Assembly: GCA_003508835.1 (NCBI GenBank)
Contig: PUFA01000022.1
Span: forward strand, 1,364,001 to 1,428,000
Length of the DNA stretch: 64,000 nucleotides
Direction: 5' to 3'
Source of the DNA: Eonycteris spelaea
Lineage: Eukaryota; Chordata; Mammalia; Chiroptera; Pteropodidae
The notes below the pieces were generated by a model. The model did no database searches, had not been told where the DNA came from, and worked only from the letters and a program-made list of their open reading frames with translations. Made by a program: the position numbers and the translations under genes. Below are positions 12,780 through 24,361 of this stretch, one piece after another. Each line of letters begins with the position of its first letter. Within the stretch, counting starts at the first letter, position 1.

Positions 12780-13250
12780 AACAACATTGAGAGTTATTTT
12801 TGCAGCAAAACAATGGAGGTGTTGACCTTATTTATTGCTCAACCACCTTAATGTAAAAATCAGTGTGGTCAGTTTCATAAAAATCAGTGCAAGAGCTGCA
12901 GACAGACCTCTTGATTCACTGCTGACCACAAGAAATGGCCATGCATTTTCAATTCCAACTGAGCATTTAACGTCTGTATGGTGTGGCCTTTCCAAAAACC
13001 TGACAGAAATGTCATCAAGGAAGCAGAAGAAAATATTTCTGACAGACTTTTTCTATGGCTTTCTGGTATTCCATTTGCCAAATTTAGAAAAAAATCATGC
13101 TCTCCCGTACATTCCAATTATTTACTTTAAAAAATGAGGAAATCTGGGATTAGTGGCAGAAGATGAGATTGTAAAAAGAGCTGCTGTAATAATTAAAACG
13201 AGAAATAACTCATATTCTTGGCCACGACCATTGCCTAGGGTACTGACTCG
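12780..13250. promoter_or_regulatory. Candidate conserved non-coding element
   Basis: This unique block lacks repeat signatures. It has clustered developmental-factor-type motifs: a SOX-like 'aacaatgg' near 12810 and homeodomain-type 'aataattaaaa' near 13188. Long frames happen to be open on both strands (about 100 codons plus, 77 codons minus), but neither resembles a protein family. Overlapping open frames on both strands are more typical of a stop-poor non-coding element than of an exon. This is inference only; cross-species alignment would decide it. Confidence 0.25.
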
Positions 13251-13744
13251 GCCCTGAAATAATAACAGAAGTGAAGTGAAGGGTCTTCAACAGTATCTAA
13301 AATTCCCCTCACTATGTGACAACTTCAAATGTCAAGTCTATGTATTTCAGGGCAAAAGTTTAAGTACTAAATATGTGTTTAATTCAGATAAAGCATTAGA
13401 AAATTGTTCTTCATCTTAATGAGATGGACCTGGTCCTTTTCAAAAAGGAAGCTCTGGTATCCTGTTATAAACTGTATCTAGGCTCTTAGGGTAAAATATT
13501 TATCAGCGTGACCACATAACCACATAGGTGCATTACCTACAGTTCCTGTGTCAGGCAGTTGCCACCCAGTTGTTAAGCTTCAGAGCTTGAATGTGATCTC
13601 AAGTCTTATTTAACTCCAGAGTCTTCTGCATGATGACTACACTATCCTGATTGAAAGGAAAAAGTGAAACATGTGTGCTAATGTGTGATGTGAGCAGGGG
13701 ATGATGGGTGTTGATCAGTAATAGCCTGTCAACTAAGTCTTCCC

Positions 13745-13912
13745 CATCTCCTCTGTTACTCTTCTCATCCTCCTAGGCTCCTTTCAATCCATTCATTACA
13801 CTGGAGCAAAGAATAGGTTTACAAATAGATCATCAGATTATTTCACCCTTCTAATTACTTTGTAATTATTTACTATGAAACTTTATCATCTACAGCGTAT
13901 ACTACAAAGAGT
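13745..13912 (+). mobile_element. L2 (LINE2) fragment
   Basis: 'caatccattcattacactgg', then 'aaatagatcatcagattatt', then 'ttactttgtaattatttact' parallels the L2 order 'ctccacactgcagccagag', 'gcaaatctgatcatgtcact', 'ccttcaatggc'. It is diverged and truncated at both ends. Confidence 0.55.
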
Positions 13913-13914
13913 AA

Positions 13915-14879
13915 TGTAGACACTTAACGTGATGTGGAAGCACTAGGCAAGCGCAGAACACTCTGAGAGTACAAAGGAAATGCAGTCAACCCTGAGTTGG
14001 GGGGAAAGCGGGGGCAGACGAGCACTGCTGAGGAAGTTTTAAGGGATTAGCCATGTACGGAGGAGGAGAAAGCTGTTATAAACACAGGATAGGAAAAAAG
14101 GCACATCGTACTTTTGAAAATGAGCCAGTAGTGTACTATTTATTATACAAGATGAGAAATTTGAACTGAAAATTAAGCAGGAGATTTTTCATCTCCCAGG
14201 AATTTTGAATTTCTATGCTGTGGTGGTTAGTGAGTTTGGTGTGAGAACTTGCACTCAACTATTCTAGAATATGTATATGTCTAAGCTCCAGAAATGTTAA
14301 ACTATGATATGACCAGACTTACAGAGCTCCAGGTGTCCTGATGTCTTATTCCTGCATTACCATCACCGTTCTCCTACTAATAAAACAGAGGGAGAAGACA
14401 ATAAATAAAAGAATTTCATGGTGTTGTTTTAGGTCTAGGCAAACTGCCTTCAGGGGCATGTCTTCCTTGGAGGAAGAAAGAGTAATAACTCTCCAATTGA
14501 CAATAAGAATTGTGTAAGGTAACATTATATGAGAATTATATGGGCATTATGTGAGTCTTTTACTTTTGTAAAGGGTGTCTGTAGTGTATACAAAAATTAA
14601 AAATCAGCTTCAACCTGTTAGAAGGCTGCATAGCCTATTTTTTACCACCCTCACTTGAACTCTGGTGGCAAAAGAAGTGGCAAGATAGGGCAAAAATTCC
14701 TGGTGGTGACTATATGTACTATTGATCAGACTGTGAGAAAACAACACATACATTTTAGGTAGGAATACAAAAAGAAGTGAGAAATTTAAATATCTAGTAA
14801 AATTACATGCACCTTTATCCTTTGGTCCAGAGTCCCACCTCTAAAAATCCAGCAGCAGTAGAGGGTTCGCGTTAATCCT
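13915..14879. other. Unassigned sequence without genes
   Basis: No gene or repeat family was recognised. A short G-rich stretch lies at about 13998-14020. Confidence 0.5.
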
Positions 14880-15047
14880 GGACCAACCATCAATCATCAT
14901 TCTGAACTGGAAGAAAAGTTCTAACAGTTTGAAGGATAGAGAGAGAACATCCATGATTTTAAATGGAGCATAATGATCATATTTGATTTTTAGGTGAAAT
15001 GCTTTAACAGCAGTGTGGAAAAGAGATTGGAGAAAGTCAGTTTAGAT

Positions 15048-15243
15048 TAGGGTCAACAAAATTGTTCTGTAAAGAGCCAGATAGTAAATGCTTTTGGCTT
15101 TATGTGGTATGTGGTCTCTACCACAACTACTCAACTCTGTTATTATAGTGTGAAAGCTGACATATCAGTAAATGATGAGTGTATCTGTGTTCCAATAAAA
15201 CTTTATTACCCAAATAGGCAGTGGGCTTGATTTTGCCCATAAA
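15048..15243 (+). mobile_element. hAT-type (MER1 group) non-autonomous element, copy A
   Basis: It shows 'gttctgtaaagagccagata', 'gtaaatgcttttggctttat', 'cacaactactcaactctgtt', 'tgttccaataaaactttatt', and 'gtgggcttgattttgcccat' in this order. This is a common mammalian hAT-derived repeat. I cannot fix the Repbase subfamily name. An opposite-strand relative lies at 56078-56245. Confidence 0.75.
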
Positions 15244-15714
15244 CCAGTTTAGAAGAGACAGCAGTTGGGACATTTACCTGGATAAGAAATTCTGGTGGCA
15301 TAAATAATAGCGGTAGCTATAGGAATGAAGAAAAATGTCATATATGGTGGCTGAATCAAAATGAGTTGGTAATCTAATGATATGGGCTATATGGGTGAGA
15401 GAAGAGCCAAGATAACAGCCAGGTTTTTTATTAGGGAATTTTGGAAAATCTGTGACACCATGAATCAATGCAAGGAATGCATAAGGAACAGTTGGTTTTG
15501 ACAGGTTATATTGAAGTCCATTTTGGACATGTTGAATTTGAAGTATCTGTGGGACATAAACGTGGAGCTTTCTAGTAGGCAAAATGTCACATGAGTATGT
15601 ACTCCAGAGATAGATCTGAGCTGGAGGAAGAGATTAGAAATCATCATTCTTTGAAGTAGTTGAAGTTAAGGGGATACATATGTCGCCAGGAAAGCTTGGA
15701 TTAGGGGCACCTCT

Positions 15715-15905
15715 TTGTGCTCCCATCATACCTGCTACTTCATTTAGTTTAGCTCTCAATTATGATGGTCTTGGCTCCATAATATTGTCTCATCTGTATT
15801 TACCATTAGATTGAAATCAGCATGAGAGAAGAAACTTTCTATGTCTTGTTTGCTATAATTTAGTCTGTAAAACTAAGATCCCTCTAAATATTTTGGAATG
15901 AATAA
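15715..15905 (+). mobile_element. L2 3'-end fragment, sense
   Basis: 'gtctcatctgtatttaccat', 'tagattgaaatcagcatgag' and 'atgtcttgtttgctataatt' match the L2 3' block 'tagaatgtaagctccatgag...tgtcttgtt'. It ends with 'ggaatgaataaac'. It lies between antisense L2 blocks, so it is an insertion or a rearrangement. Confidence 0.5.
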
Positions 15906-16714
15906 ACTTTAAGAGAAGTAGTAGAAATTTCAGAGGATTCTGCTACCATGAAAATCAAAGAAGGAAGAGTTAATTGACCGCATCAGATGTTGTATGTGAG
16001 AAGAGGAAGATGAGTCCTTCTCTTGATATTACAATAATGAGGTTCTTGGTGACCTTAGTAAGAATAGTTTTAGCTGGTGATAGTAGGGAAGAAGATTATA
16101 GCATAGACAGAAATGATGAAGAGTAAACTGAAAAATATATATTTTTAACAAAAACATAATAAAAACAGAAACCAAGAATTAAAAGCGTTTATGGGAACAA
16201 GGCTTTTTGGTGTTCTTATGGTTTATTTTTGTTGGTTAGATTTTTTCTTTTGCTGAGTTTTTAGTGATGGGAGAGATATTAAGAGAAAGAACCATTAAAG
16301 TTGAAGCAAGTGCAAGCCTTCAAGGCTCCTAAGCAGAGTGGATGATGTGGCCTGAGTGACAAGGCAGGTGGAGGTATTGTCCAAGGAGAATATCTGGAAG
16401 GAGGCGTGGATAGACTTAGCTGTGGAATTTTTTATGGCTGAGGGAATAAGATTTTTCAACTTAGGAGTCTCTGTCTTCCTATTTCTATAGAGAGGGTAAA
16501 GTCTCTTCTCACAAGGAAAGCTAAGTTTTAGGGAATAAAAACTGGGAAGTATCAAAGCACACTACCAAGTTTTCTTTTGAATGATGCCCAAGAGCTTGTG
16601 TAATGAATTTGTTTATCATTTGGAAACAGATAATAGAAGCTTAGTAGGACATAGTCCTAGGAGTTATTTTTGTTGTGTGTTTGAATTTCAATTTCTTTAG
16701 TTACTTTGTGATTA

Positions 16715-16850
16715 TAAATGGGTTATGAACTTTCTGAGCCACAGTATCTTTCGGTGTAGTCTGTCTCCCCATAGTTTGTTAGAGGAATTAAAGTACTTTG
16801 GGTAGCACTTGGCACTTAGTAGTAGGTGCTCTTTCCATGAAATGCCTCTA
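16715..16850 (+). mobile_element. MIR SINE 3'-part fragment
   Basis: 'gaactttctgagccacagta', 'agaggaattaaagtactttg' and 'gtagcacttggcacttagta' follow the MIR order 'ctctgagcctcag', 'gaggattaaatga', 'gcacagtgcctggcacatag'. The last stretch ends with 'gtaggtgctc'. Confidence 0.65.
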
Positions 16851-16884
16851 GAATAAAATTTAGAAAGAAGGCTATTCTCATAGG

Positions 16885-17107
16885 CAGGGATCTCCAACCC
16901 CCAGGCCACGGGTCACTATCTTCTGTGGCCAGTTAGACACTGGGTCCCATAGCAGAAGGTGAGAAGCAGGCCAGCAAGTGAAGCTTCATCTGTATTCGCC
17001 GCTGCTCCTCAGAGCTAGCCTCACAACCTCAGTTCCACCTCGGAGCATCGGACATTAGATTCTGATAGGAGCACCAGTCCTTGGTGCCGAAAGGTTGGGG
17101 ACCACTG
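16885..17107 (+). mobile_element. Short hAT non-autonomous element with 8-bp TSD, copy 1
   Basis: The element is 223 bp. It starts 'cagggatctccaaccccc' and ends 'ggttggggaccactg', forming inverted termini of the CAG(N)GGTCCCCAACC type. It is flanked by ctcatagg (16877-16884) and ctcacagg (17108-17115), an 8-bp target-site duplication with one substitution, as expected for hAT transposition. The interior block 'gaagcttcatctgtatt' is shared with 35482-35690. It has no coding capacity and would have been mobilised in trans. Confidence 0.85.
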
Positions 17108-17114
17108 CTCACAG

Positions 17115-17950
17115 GTGTCAGGATTATTTTGCTTTGATTTCAACCTCAATGTAATATCTTAGTTTAGAGTTCTAGAAGATGAAAGATAATGTAGAAGGAT
17201 TCCAAAAGCTCAGAAAGGTCAGCTCTTGATTTTTAAAAATCTTAGAACTATTTGAATCCAGTACTGCAAGACTCAGTAAGCTGTAAAGTCCTGTGATTTA
17301 CTTAAGGCAACACAGAAATACTGAAATATCTTAACAGTAAAAAATACTGTTTTACAATTCTTGGAGAATTCCATAGTGTCATTGTAGTTCCTAGGGGAGA
17401 AATATATCTGCATTTGAACAAGAATCTTTAGCAATAGGTTGCATTTATCAAAACAAAACAGAACAGAACAAAACAAAACAAAAAACCTGGTCCACAGAGA
17501 AACATTCTGTTATTACTAGATCTCTGCACACATTTTCTAAAAGTTTGCATCTGTTATAGGAAATGAGATAGGTTATTCAGGGGCCTTGACCTGATGGCTT
17601 TCAGTTGGCTGGCTGTACATGGTGCACAGCTGTAGGCTTGTCCTCTTAAGTTTCTAGTTTGTCACTGATTTTTATTTATTTATTTTTTGCCAAATACAAG
17701 ATGTAGTCATGATAATTTATCAGCCTGTACCAAAAGGGGTATAATTCCTTACACATTATGACAAAAAAAACTGTCACTTTTAATGAAACTTTAGCTACTG
17801 AAACAACTTGGATTTCTTATGACCAAAGGCATAATTTTATTAGTTAAACTACATTTTGTGTTTTATCTCATACAAGACAATATAAGATGTTATTTCACCA
17901 AACTGTAGTATTTTATTTGGGGAACATGAGAGGCATTCTACTGGACTGTA
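17115..17950. other. Unassigned sequence with an (AAAAC)n tract
   Basis: No gene or transposon was recognised apart from the simple repeat at 17449-17486. Confidence 0.5.
17449..17486. repeat. (AAAAC)n microsatellite
   Basis: Repeated aaaac units with two 'agaac' variants. Confidence 0.9.
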
Positions 17951-17951
17951 A

Positions 17952-18152
17952 ATAATATGGGCTTTTGAGACAGAAGTTCTGTATTAGGGACTTGATTTAT
18001 CCTTTGTTAGCATTGTGATCTTGGGCAAGAAAGTTGACCTTCCAACTCTTCATATTCTCATGGGCAAAAATGGGAAGATAATAAACACATTTCAAGGTTT
18101 TGTGATGATTACAAAACTGTGTCAAAGTACTTTGAGAAGAATAAATGCTCCC
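17952..18152 (+). mobile_element. MIR SINE, nearly full core and 3' part
   Basis: It contains 'gcattgtgatcttgggcaag', 'aaagttgaccttccaactct', 'tgggcaaaaatgggaagata', 'ataaacacatttcaaggttt' and 'tgtgatgattacaaaactgt'. These follow MIR consensus order from the core to the 3' region. It is among the clearest MIRs in the window. Confidence 0.75.
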
Positions 18153-18154
18153 AT

Positions 18155-19895
18155 CTGTAATCCAGTTGTATAATCATTTACTACCATTACAAATAGAATA
18201 GGAAGTAATAAACTTTAACTAATATTTAAAAGGTATAATATGTATTTCTAGAAATATTATGTGAGTATGATAGTAACACATGATTCAAAGTAGAAATGTT
18301 AAATTTAATAGAATTAATAAATGGAAGCTTGCATCACTTAAAATAGAAAATATATATTTATTTCCAGAAAGTGATGGAAGCCTTTTTAAAATTAATAATA
18401 AATGGGTGCTCACATTTCATTTGTGTAAGTTAAACAACAAATATAATTAAAGAGGCAGTTAAACCTGAAGGGAATCATCTTGGGTTGAGTATATGACTGA
18501 TAGAGGTAGAATTTATTTCAAAAGGAAACCATTTATAGTAATAAAATTATATACATAACACTTGATATAACTATAGCCAAGGCTAGTATTTTTAAGGCTA
18601 AGATGAAAATATGTCTTTAGGTTATTAAGGGGTATTTCACATTTCACATTTGTCAGATATGGGGAGAATAAGAATATTTTAATTAATGAAGAGACTGGAC
18701 AATTTTAGCCAATCTGTGAGCTAGTAGAAAATATCATTTTGCCAAGTAATTGTAAGACAGACTGTCAGACCCTTTCCCCTTAATCCCAAAACAAAATTCA
18801 TTCAGAATTCTAATAAAAACAAATACAAGAAAAAAAATTTCATGAAGGAAACCTGAGTACCTTATTTTAGATGACAAAGATGAAAATAGAAAAAATAAAT
18901 GATGGGAAATTATTTTGTTTTACTACTTAAAATGTGTTATGTAACATGATCAGTGGACTGTGATATGATTAGGGAAATCTATCCTACTCCTCTAAACATA
19001 TAGAAATGTCAAATAAAATGTTACCAAATTAAAAAAAAAATTTACTTGAGTTGGAAATTAAGAACATGAAATGTCTAGATCGCAGATACAAAAGGGAAAG
19101 TAAAAGCTAAACAATGAGAAATATCTAAAGCCAAATATCCCACAATTGGAATCTGTATTCCAATCAGATATACAAAGCACAGTCTCAAGCAGTGCTTCAG
19201 TAACACTGAATAACAAATGTTCACAAATGTAAGATCTGGCTCCTGAGTTGTGGGAAATAATAGTTCTGACCTGGGATTGAATGTACACATGTAGCTTTTG
19301 CTCAATTGGCGATAGGAGCTAAATCTAAATATCCTACAAAAAGAAGTCCATTTTCCATGAAACAAGATTCAGAAAATCTTCACCCAGTAGTGCTAACATG
19401 CTATAAGAAACAGGAAGAGAGCTTGCCTTTTATTCAGGACGAGGCTGGAGAAAGAGTTACTCACCCAGAGAAAATTGGAATCATAGCCAAGACTCTTCAT
19501 GCACTGCAGTTACCTGAAGCTGAGTAATTAACATTAATAACCATAAAAATCCCAGTTTCCCAAAGTGAAATATGTCAGGTTCTGAAAAAGGAAATTGTAA
19601 AACCACATCATAGGAATTTCTTCCTATTCCAGAGAACCTGTAAATCCCACTGTAAACACACTGAAGATGAGCTTAGTAAAAATTTATAAATAGCCAAGTG
19701 AAGGACTGTAGACACAAAGATGGCAGAATTCACACACTGAATTATAGATAGTAGAGACTCTCTGAGAGACTTTAAGTAAATGTATACATGTTTCATAGGC
19801 ATAGAATCCAGAAGGTAAAAGATGGACATTATGAAAAGGAATAGGTGAGTTTGTATAAGAATCAAAAATAATATACAATAATGGAAAATTTGGTC
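18155..19895. other. Unassigned AT-rich, possibly decayed L1/HAL1 5' sequence
   Basis: Very A-rich on the plus strand with no stable frame. It leads directly into the L1/HAL1-like block at 19900, so part of it may be the 5' side of the same fossil. I could not match it to a consensus. Confidence 0.35.
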
Positions 19896-19899
19896 ATTA

Positions 19900-20180
19900 A
19901 AATACATTAAACATTAAAGTACAGCAAAAGAGAGAATTGGAAGACAGGTCTGAAGAGATGAGTCAAAATACATTATATAGAGATGAAATATAAGAAAGAG
20001 AAGTTAGGAGACATAGAGGATTAAAAGTTAAATACACATTTAATTGCAGTTCCAAAAGAAGAGACAAAGGAAAGAGGAAAAAGCAATATTTGAGGAAATA
20101 ATGACCAGTGGTACATATATAAAGGAAGAGATGCATTCTTAGATGAAAAAAGAAAAAAGCTTGAGACTCAAGCAAGCAAG
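19900..20180 (+). mobile_element. HAL1/L1-like ORF1-region fragment
   Basis: 'aattgcagttccaaaagaag', 'agacaaaggaaagaggaaaa' and 'agcaatatttgaggaaataa' follow the L1 ORF1-region order 'aatcggagtcccagaaggag', 'agaa...gaaaaaa', 'atatttgaagaaataatggc'. It is an ancient copy with broken frames. Confidence 0.55.
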
Positions 20181-20838
20181 ATTAAAAAATTGAAATGACT
20201 ACACTTAGATAAGTAATAATAGTAAAAATTTATTTCTAGGAATTTAAAAGACTAAGAATTTTTCCACTCATGGGCACATGATGAAAAACTATTAAGGAGT
20301 GTATTTCAGCAAGAATTAATTTGAACTTGGAATGAAATGAATATATGAATTATAAACAAATAGGTAAAGTAGGTTCATAAATTTAAGTGACTATCCAAGG
20401 TAGGAAGAAATTAGTGACTGGTGGACTTCTGGTTTAGAACATGATGGGATAGCTGGTGTCAAACACGCTGCCATGTAAAACATCTATGAAAGATACGAAG
20501 ACATGAGAGAACACTGAAACAAGTAGGCCTTCAGGTGCTGGGATTCTCGACATGAGGAAAGTTTATGAGGTTAGCTCTACGTATGCTTGCTTTTTCATCA
20601 CCACATTTGCTGGAGACATGAATACTTTTACATTACTCAGGTTTATAAGGTTTATATTTCATTCTGTGCTCCTAATTAAAATGTCCATGCTTTGTCCAGA
20701 TGTATTAAAAGTGATTGGCAATTAGAAAGTTAGGGAAGTTCTACAGGAAGAGCATTTTAAAAAATATAAAGATAGATTATTTTGCATGTGATCCATCAAA
20801 GTTCAAAAATCATACTGTATTTTATTTGGTTTATCATT

Positions 20839-20926
20839 ATGGATTGAATGTTTATGTTCTTCCAAAATGCTTATGTTGAAATCTAATCCCCAAGGCGAAG
20901 GATTTTGGAGGCAAGGCCTTTGGGCC
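20839..20926 (+). mobile_element. MLT1/MST-type MaLR LTR 5' fragment
   Basis: It starts 'atggattgaatgtttatg' and runs through 'atgcttatgttgaaatctaa', 'tccccaaggcgaaggatttt' and 'ggaggcaaggcctttgggcc', the recognisable first 90 bp of these LTRs. It then stops abruptly, so the remainder is deleted. Confidence 0.75.
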
Positions 20927-21856
20927 TATGGTGAAACAGACACTCACACTTTGGAAGAAAATTTTGGCTACAAATTTACCAACTAAAATTATTGGAATAA
21001 AAAGCTTATAAAATATATATACTTTTAAAGATTTGTGACGTACATGAACATTGGGTATCAATAAACACCTATTAACATTATGGTTTGAAAATGACCCTGA
21101 AGTGTGTATAAATTGCATAATAACTTGGCATCTCAATCTCTTTATCAGTGAGTGTTTCAGGATGGATTTCATCAATATAGCCAAGTTATCATCGTGATCA
21201 GTTGATAATGCTGGAGATCCACAAGTTGTAGGATCCCTTTGCTAAGTGCTAAGTATGCATTAAACAACATGAGACTTGTGTTTATGGTTTATAGCCTAGG
21301 TGCTGATAGGGCTTGATTAGATGTCCTATATGCTTATCAGAAAAGAGGAGTGAGCTAAAATATATTTTATTTTCAGAGGTTTTCTTAAGGAGCAGAGGTA
21401 AAATAGCTTCAATATACACTGTATACCCCTATACTAAATGTTTTCTTTAAAGCTATCTTGATTTAAACTTTGGAGTTCTTAATTTCAAAAAGTTACAGAA
21501 TCATAACCCTGGAAACTTACATTTATATTTTGCATTGCATAACAGATCTCCTTTGAGAATACAAAATATCTTACTATCAAATCCTTTACAAACTGTTAAT
21601 AATGACCACATGGTGCTGATGGGACAGCTTTCATTGCTTCAATCTCTATATTACTGTGATTTATTCTACAACTCAACCTATTTGGAAAACAATTTCAAGT
21701 CAGTTCTACCTATAAATATATATTTTGCAAGTTCTTTAGTTCACTGGCTTCATAACAATATGCCGCTTTTTGATGTCAGTAAATGAAAGGGTTACATTTT
21801 CAAGATGTCTATCACAGATTCTATTGTATTGAGTTGAGATAATTTACCTGCTATAA

Positions 21857-21894
21857 GTTTGTGTGTGTGCGTGTGCGTGCATGTGTGCGTATGT
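21857..21894. repeat. (GT)n microsatellite, interrupted
   Basis: GT units interrupted by gc and gcat, giving a tract with Z-DNA-type alternating purine-pyrimidine. Confidence 0.9.
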
Positions 21895-22604
21895 ACTAAA
21901 GAAGGACTTGACCTTTTCCAAAGGGTCTTCGGCCTCTTATTTTTACCCAGCCTTGTATTTCCATTAAAGAAAGAAAAAAAGATTTCATGAGCACTTCTGC
22001 AGTTAAAAAACTTTGAATTCTATTGTTTTCTAACAGAGGTTATCTATTGCGCAATCTCCAGTCAAATGTTAGTGTCTCTCTTATAAAGGTACCAGATGCA
22101 GTATTACGGTTTATTAGGAAACATTTTCCCAAATCATCTGGACTTCTCTTCATATTCATAAGGAGGGAATCGTGACATGCATGTGTATTTGATATAATTA
22201 AATGACCATGTTAACATTTCAGATATTGATGGTCAAAATTATCATGCTTAAAAGCAAAAGAAATAATAAAAGGAAGTAGAACTATTGCTTCTCCATCATG
22301 GGTTATCTATCTGATCTACTTAGCCCCATCACTGGTTGTAGGGAATAATGACTGGAAAATGCATTAAAAAGATGAGATCATTAACTTTCTTCCATTGACC
22401 TAGAAGAAGAATGGTGCTACATGGGCATCGTGAGTCATAGCCCTTTCCTCCATTAAAAAATAAAAATAAAACGATTAATAATAACCAAATCAATTTACTC
22501 TTGATTTATAACTTCAATATTTCATTATTACTACATAATGCATGTTTATTGAAAAATACAGAAATAGTCATTCTTAGTTTCAGTGCCTTCTTGAATTACA
22601 CCAT

Positions 22605-22702
22605 TAACATTTTGATGTAGGTATTTATATTTGCTGATGCTCACTATGTGTCAAGAAGCATGTTAAGTGTTTTGCCTCTGTTACATTATTTGATTGTTAC
22701 AA
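22605..22702 (-). mobile_element. MIR SINE fragment, antisense
   Basis: 'gctcactatgtgtcaagaag', 'catgttaagtgttttgcctc' and 'tgttacattatttgattgtt' match antisense MIR ('cctactatgtgccaggcact', 'ttctaagcgctttacat', 'taactcatttaatcctcac'). Confidence 0.6.
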
Positions 22703-23165
22703 TGACTGGATAATATTCCAATGTCAAGATGTATTAGTTTATATACTTACCTACTGGATATGTTGGTTACTTCAAAGTTTTCTTAATCATGAATAAAGCT
22801 GCTATAAATGTGTGTGCACGCTTTTGTGTGGGCAATAGTTTCCAGTTCATTTGAGTAAATACCAAGGTGTGTGATTGTTGTATCATATAAGACCATGTTT
22901 AGTTTTGTAAAAACTGCCAAACTATCTTCCAAAGTGTTGTAGTATTTTGCATTCCCACCAGCAAAGAATGAGGGTTGCTGTTGGCTCACATCCTCCCCAA
23001 CATTTGGTATTGTCAATATTTTGGATTTTGGTCCATTTTAATAGGCATGTAGTGGTATTGCATTGTCTATTTTAATTTGCAATTCCTTAATGACATGTGA
23101 TATTGAACATCTTTTATATGCTTTTTATCTGTTTATCTTCTTTGGTTTTTGAGTACTTTTGAAAT
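22703..23165 (-). mobile_element. L1 ORF2 3'-part fragment, antisense
   Basis: The plus strand shows antisense L1 landmarks in order: 'taatcatgaataaagctgct', 'gtttccagttcatttgagta', 'ccaaactatcttccaaagtg', 'ttgcattcccaccagcaaag', 'ggctcacatcctccccaaca', 'aatttgcaattccttaatga' and 'tgatattgaacatcttttat'. Frames are broken. Family level is L1M-like; the subfamily is not resolved. Confidence 0.85.
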
Positions 23166-23169
23166 ACAA

Positions 23170-24360
23170 GTTAATCAATTTATTTAAACTGGATTTTTTG
23201 AGGTATTCACTTAAGATTGAGTATTGGACATATTTTACTAAAACTGCAGTCATTGTAATAACAATTCATTGTTATTCTCTTTACCTGCAGTATCCGCAAA
23301 ATAGAAAATATTTAATATCCTCCAAAATATAAAGGTAATAAAGATCATTCCTTTTCTTTCATACATCTCTGTCTACCCTGGAAGGCTTAATGACAAGCCT
23401 TTCCATTTTATTTAAGGAAAAGTTAATATAGAAAAAAATTTTTAAATACTACCACATTTGGCTTTCTGTCATTTTCTCAATAGAGCTTTGGAGGTGATGA
23501 GTAGGAATATTCCGGGTAAATGGCTAATTGAGTTAGCTATTCATTTTCACAGATAATTTACTAAGAATGTTTATTGAGGAGGAATTTATGTTTAAAGAGA
23601 AAAAGGCCCTATAGTATATTCATCCCATATAGCCCTGGAAAAGATTGTTGAATCTGGCAAATATTTGCTATTTATTTTCTTTTTACTACTGACATGCATC
23701 CCTACATCAGCTGAAGGCAGAGAATGGTTAGACATTCCACTTAATATCTCTCTATTTATGTGTTTCAAACTGTGTTTCCACTTTCTGTTTTAAATTAGGA
23801 ATACAATGGATAAAGTTTATTTCTTATTTCTAATTTGATTTAACTGTTTGTGGTGATAATAATGATAATATCCACCATGGCATTAATTTCAAAGAAAATA
23901 ACTCCAAGTGATTCCTATGTTTCTCTAAAAGAAAATGCCATAGATCCACATTACAGATTCAGTATAAAGTTCATCCTCAGCTCTGTCATTCATTAAAAAA
24001 CACATCTCACTTTCAAAGTCACATTTCATGAACAAATTTAACTTGTTTAATAGCATGCCCAATTTTATCATACACAGTCATTGTATAGTATAGTCAATTT
24101 ACATTGAAATGTAAATTAATTTTAAGAGGATAACTAAAATTTCACTGTCATTAGATGCAGATGGAAATTGAGGCAATTGAATCAAGGAGAAAGGAGACGT
24201 TGGTCTGTGACTGCACCATCCCTTGTCTCGAAAGAGCTCTGCTGACCCTGTTCCCTGGCTTGGGATAGAATCATCAAGCATCGGGAGCATGAGATTATCT
24301 TGGTTGAAACAGAGCCAGTTAAATTGAATTATAATAGTATTTACTCAGTGCCTGTTACAA
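23170..24360. other. Unassigned AT-rich sequence
   Basis: No gene, RNA or repeat family was recognised. Confidence 0.5.
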
Positions 24361-24361
24361 A

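Larger units (their letters stand above)
9575..13740. other. Unassigned sequence, includes regulatory candidates
   Basis: No gene or clear repeat was recognised apart from an (AAC)n tract at 11520. Two segments (11565-11760 and 12780-13250) look like conserved non-coding DNA and are described separately. The rest is AT-rich with short random frames. Confidence 0.5.
14880..16560 (-). mobile_element. L2 (LINE2) copy, antisense, with nested insertions
   Basis: The block 15270-15660 reads as antisense L2: 'attttggacatgttgaattt', 'ctgtgggacataaacgtgga', 'gagatagatctgagctggag', 'agattagaaatcatca'. Further antisense L2 blocks follow at 15955-16130 ('gttcttggtgaccttagtaa') and probably at 16290-16560. 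A hAT-type element (15048-15243) breaks the left part, and a piece resembling a sense L2 3' end (15715-15905) sits in the middle. All frames are broken. Confidence 0.65.
20185..22600. other. Unassigned sequence without genes
   Basis: Apart from the MLT1 scrap at 20839 and the GT tract at 21857, no repeat or exon was recognised. Confidence 0.5.

Noticed and set aside
12835..13137. 100-codon plus-strand frame with an overlapping 77-codon minus frame
   Set aside because: No family resemblance, and both strands are open. It is kept only as a possible conserved non-coding element.
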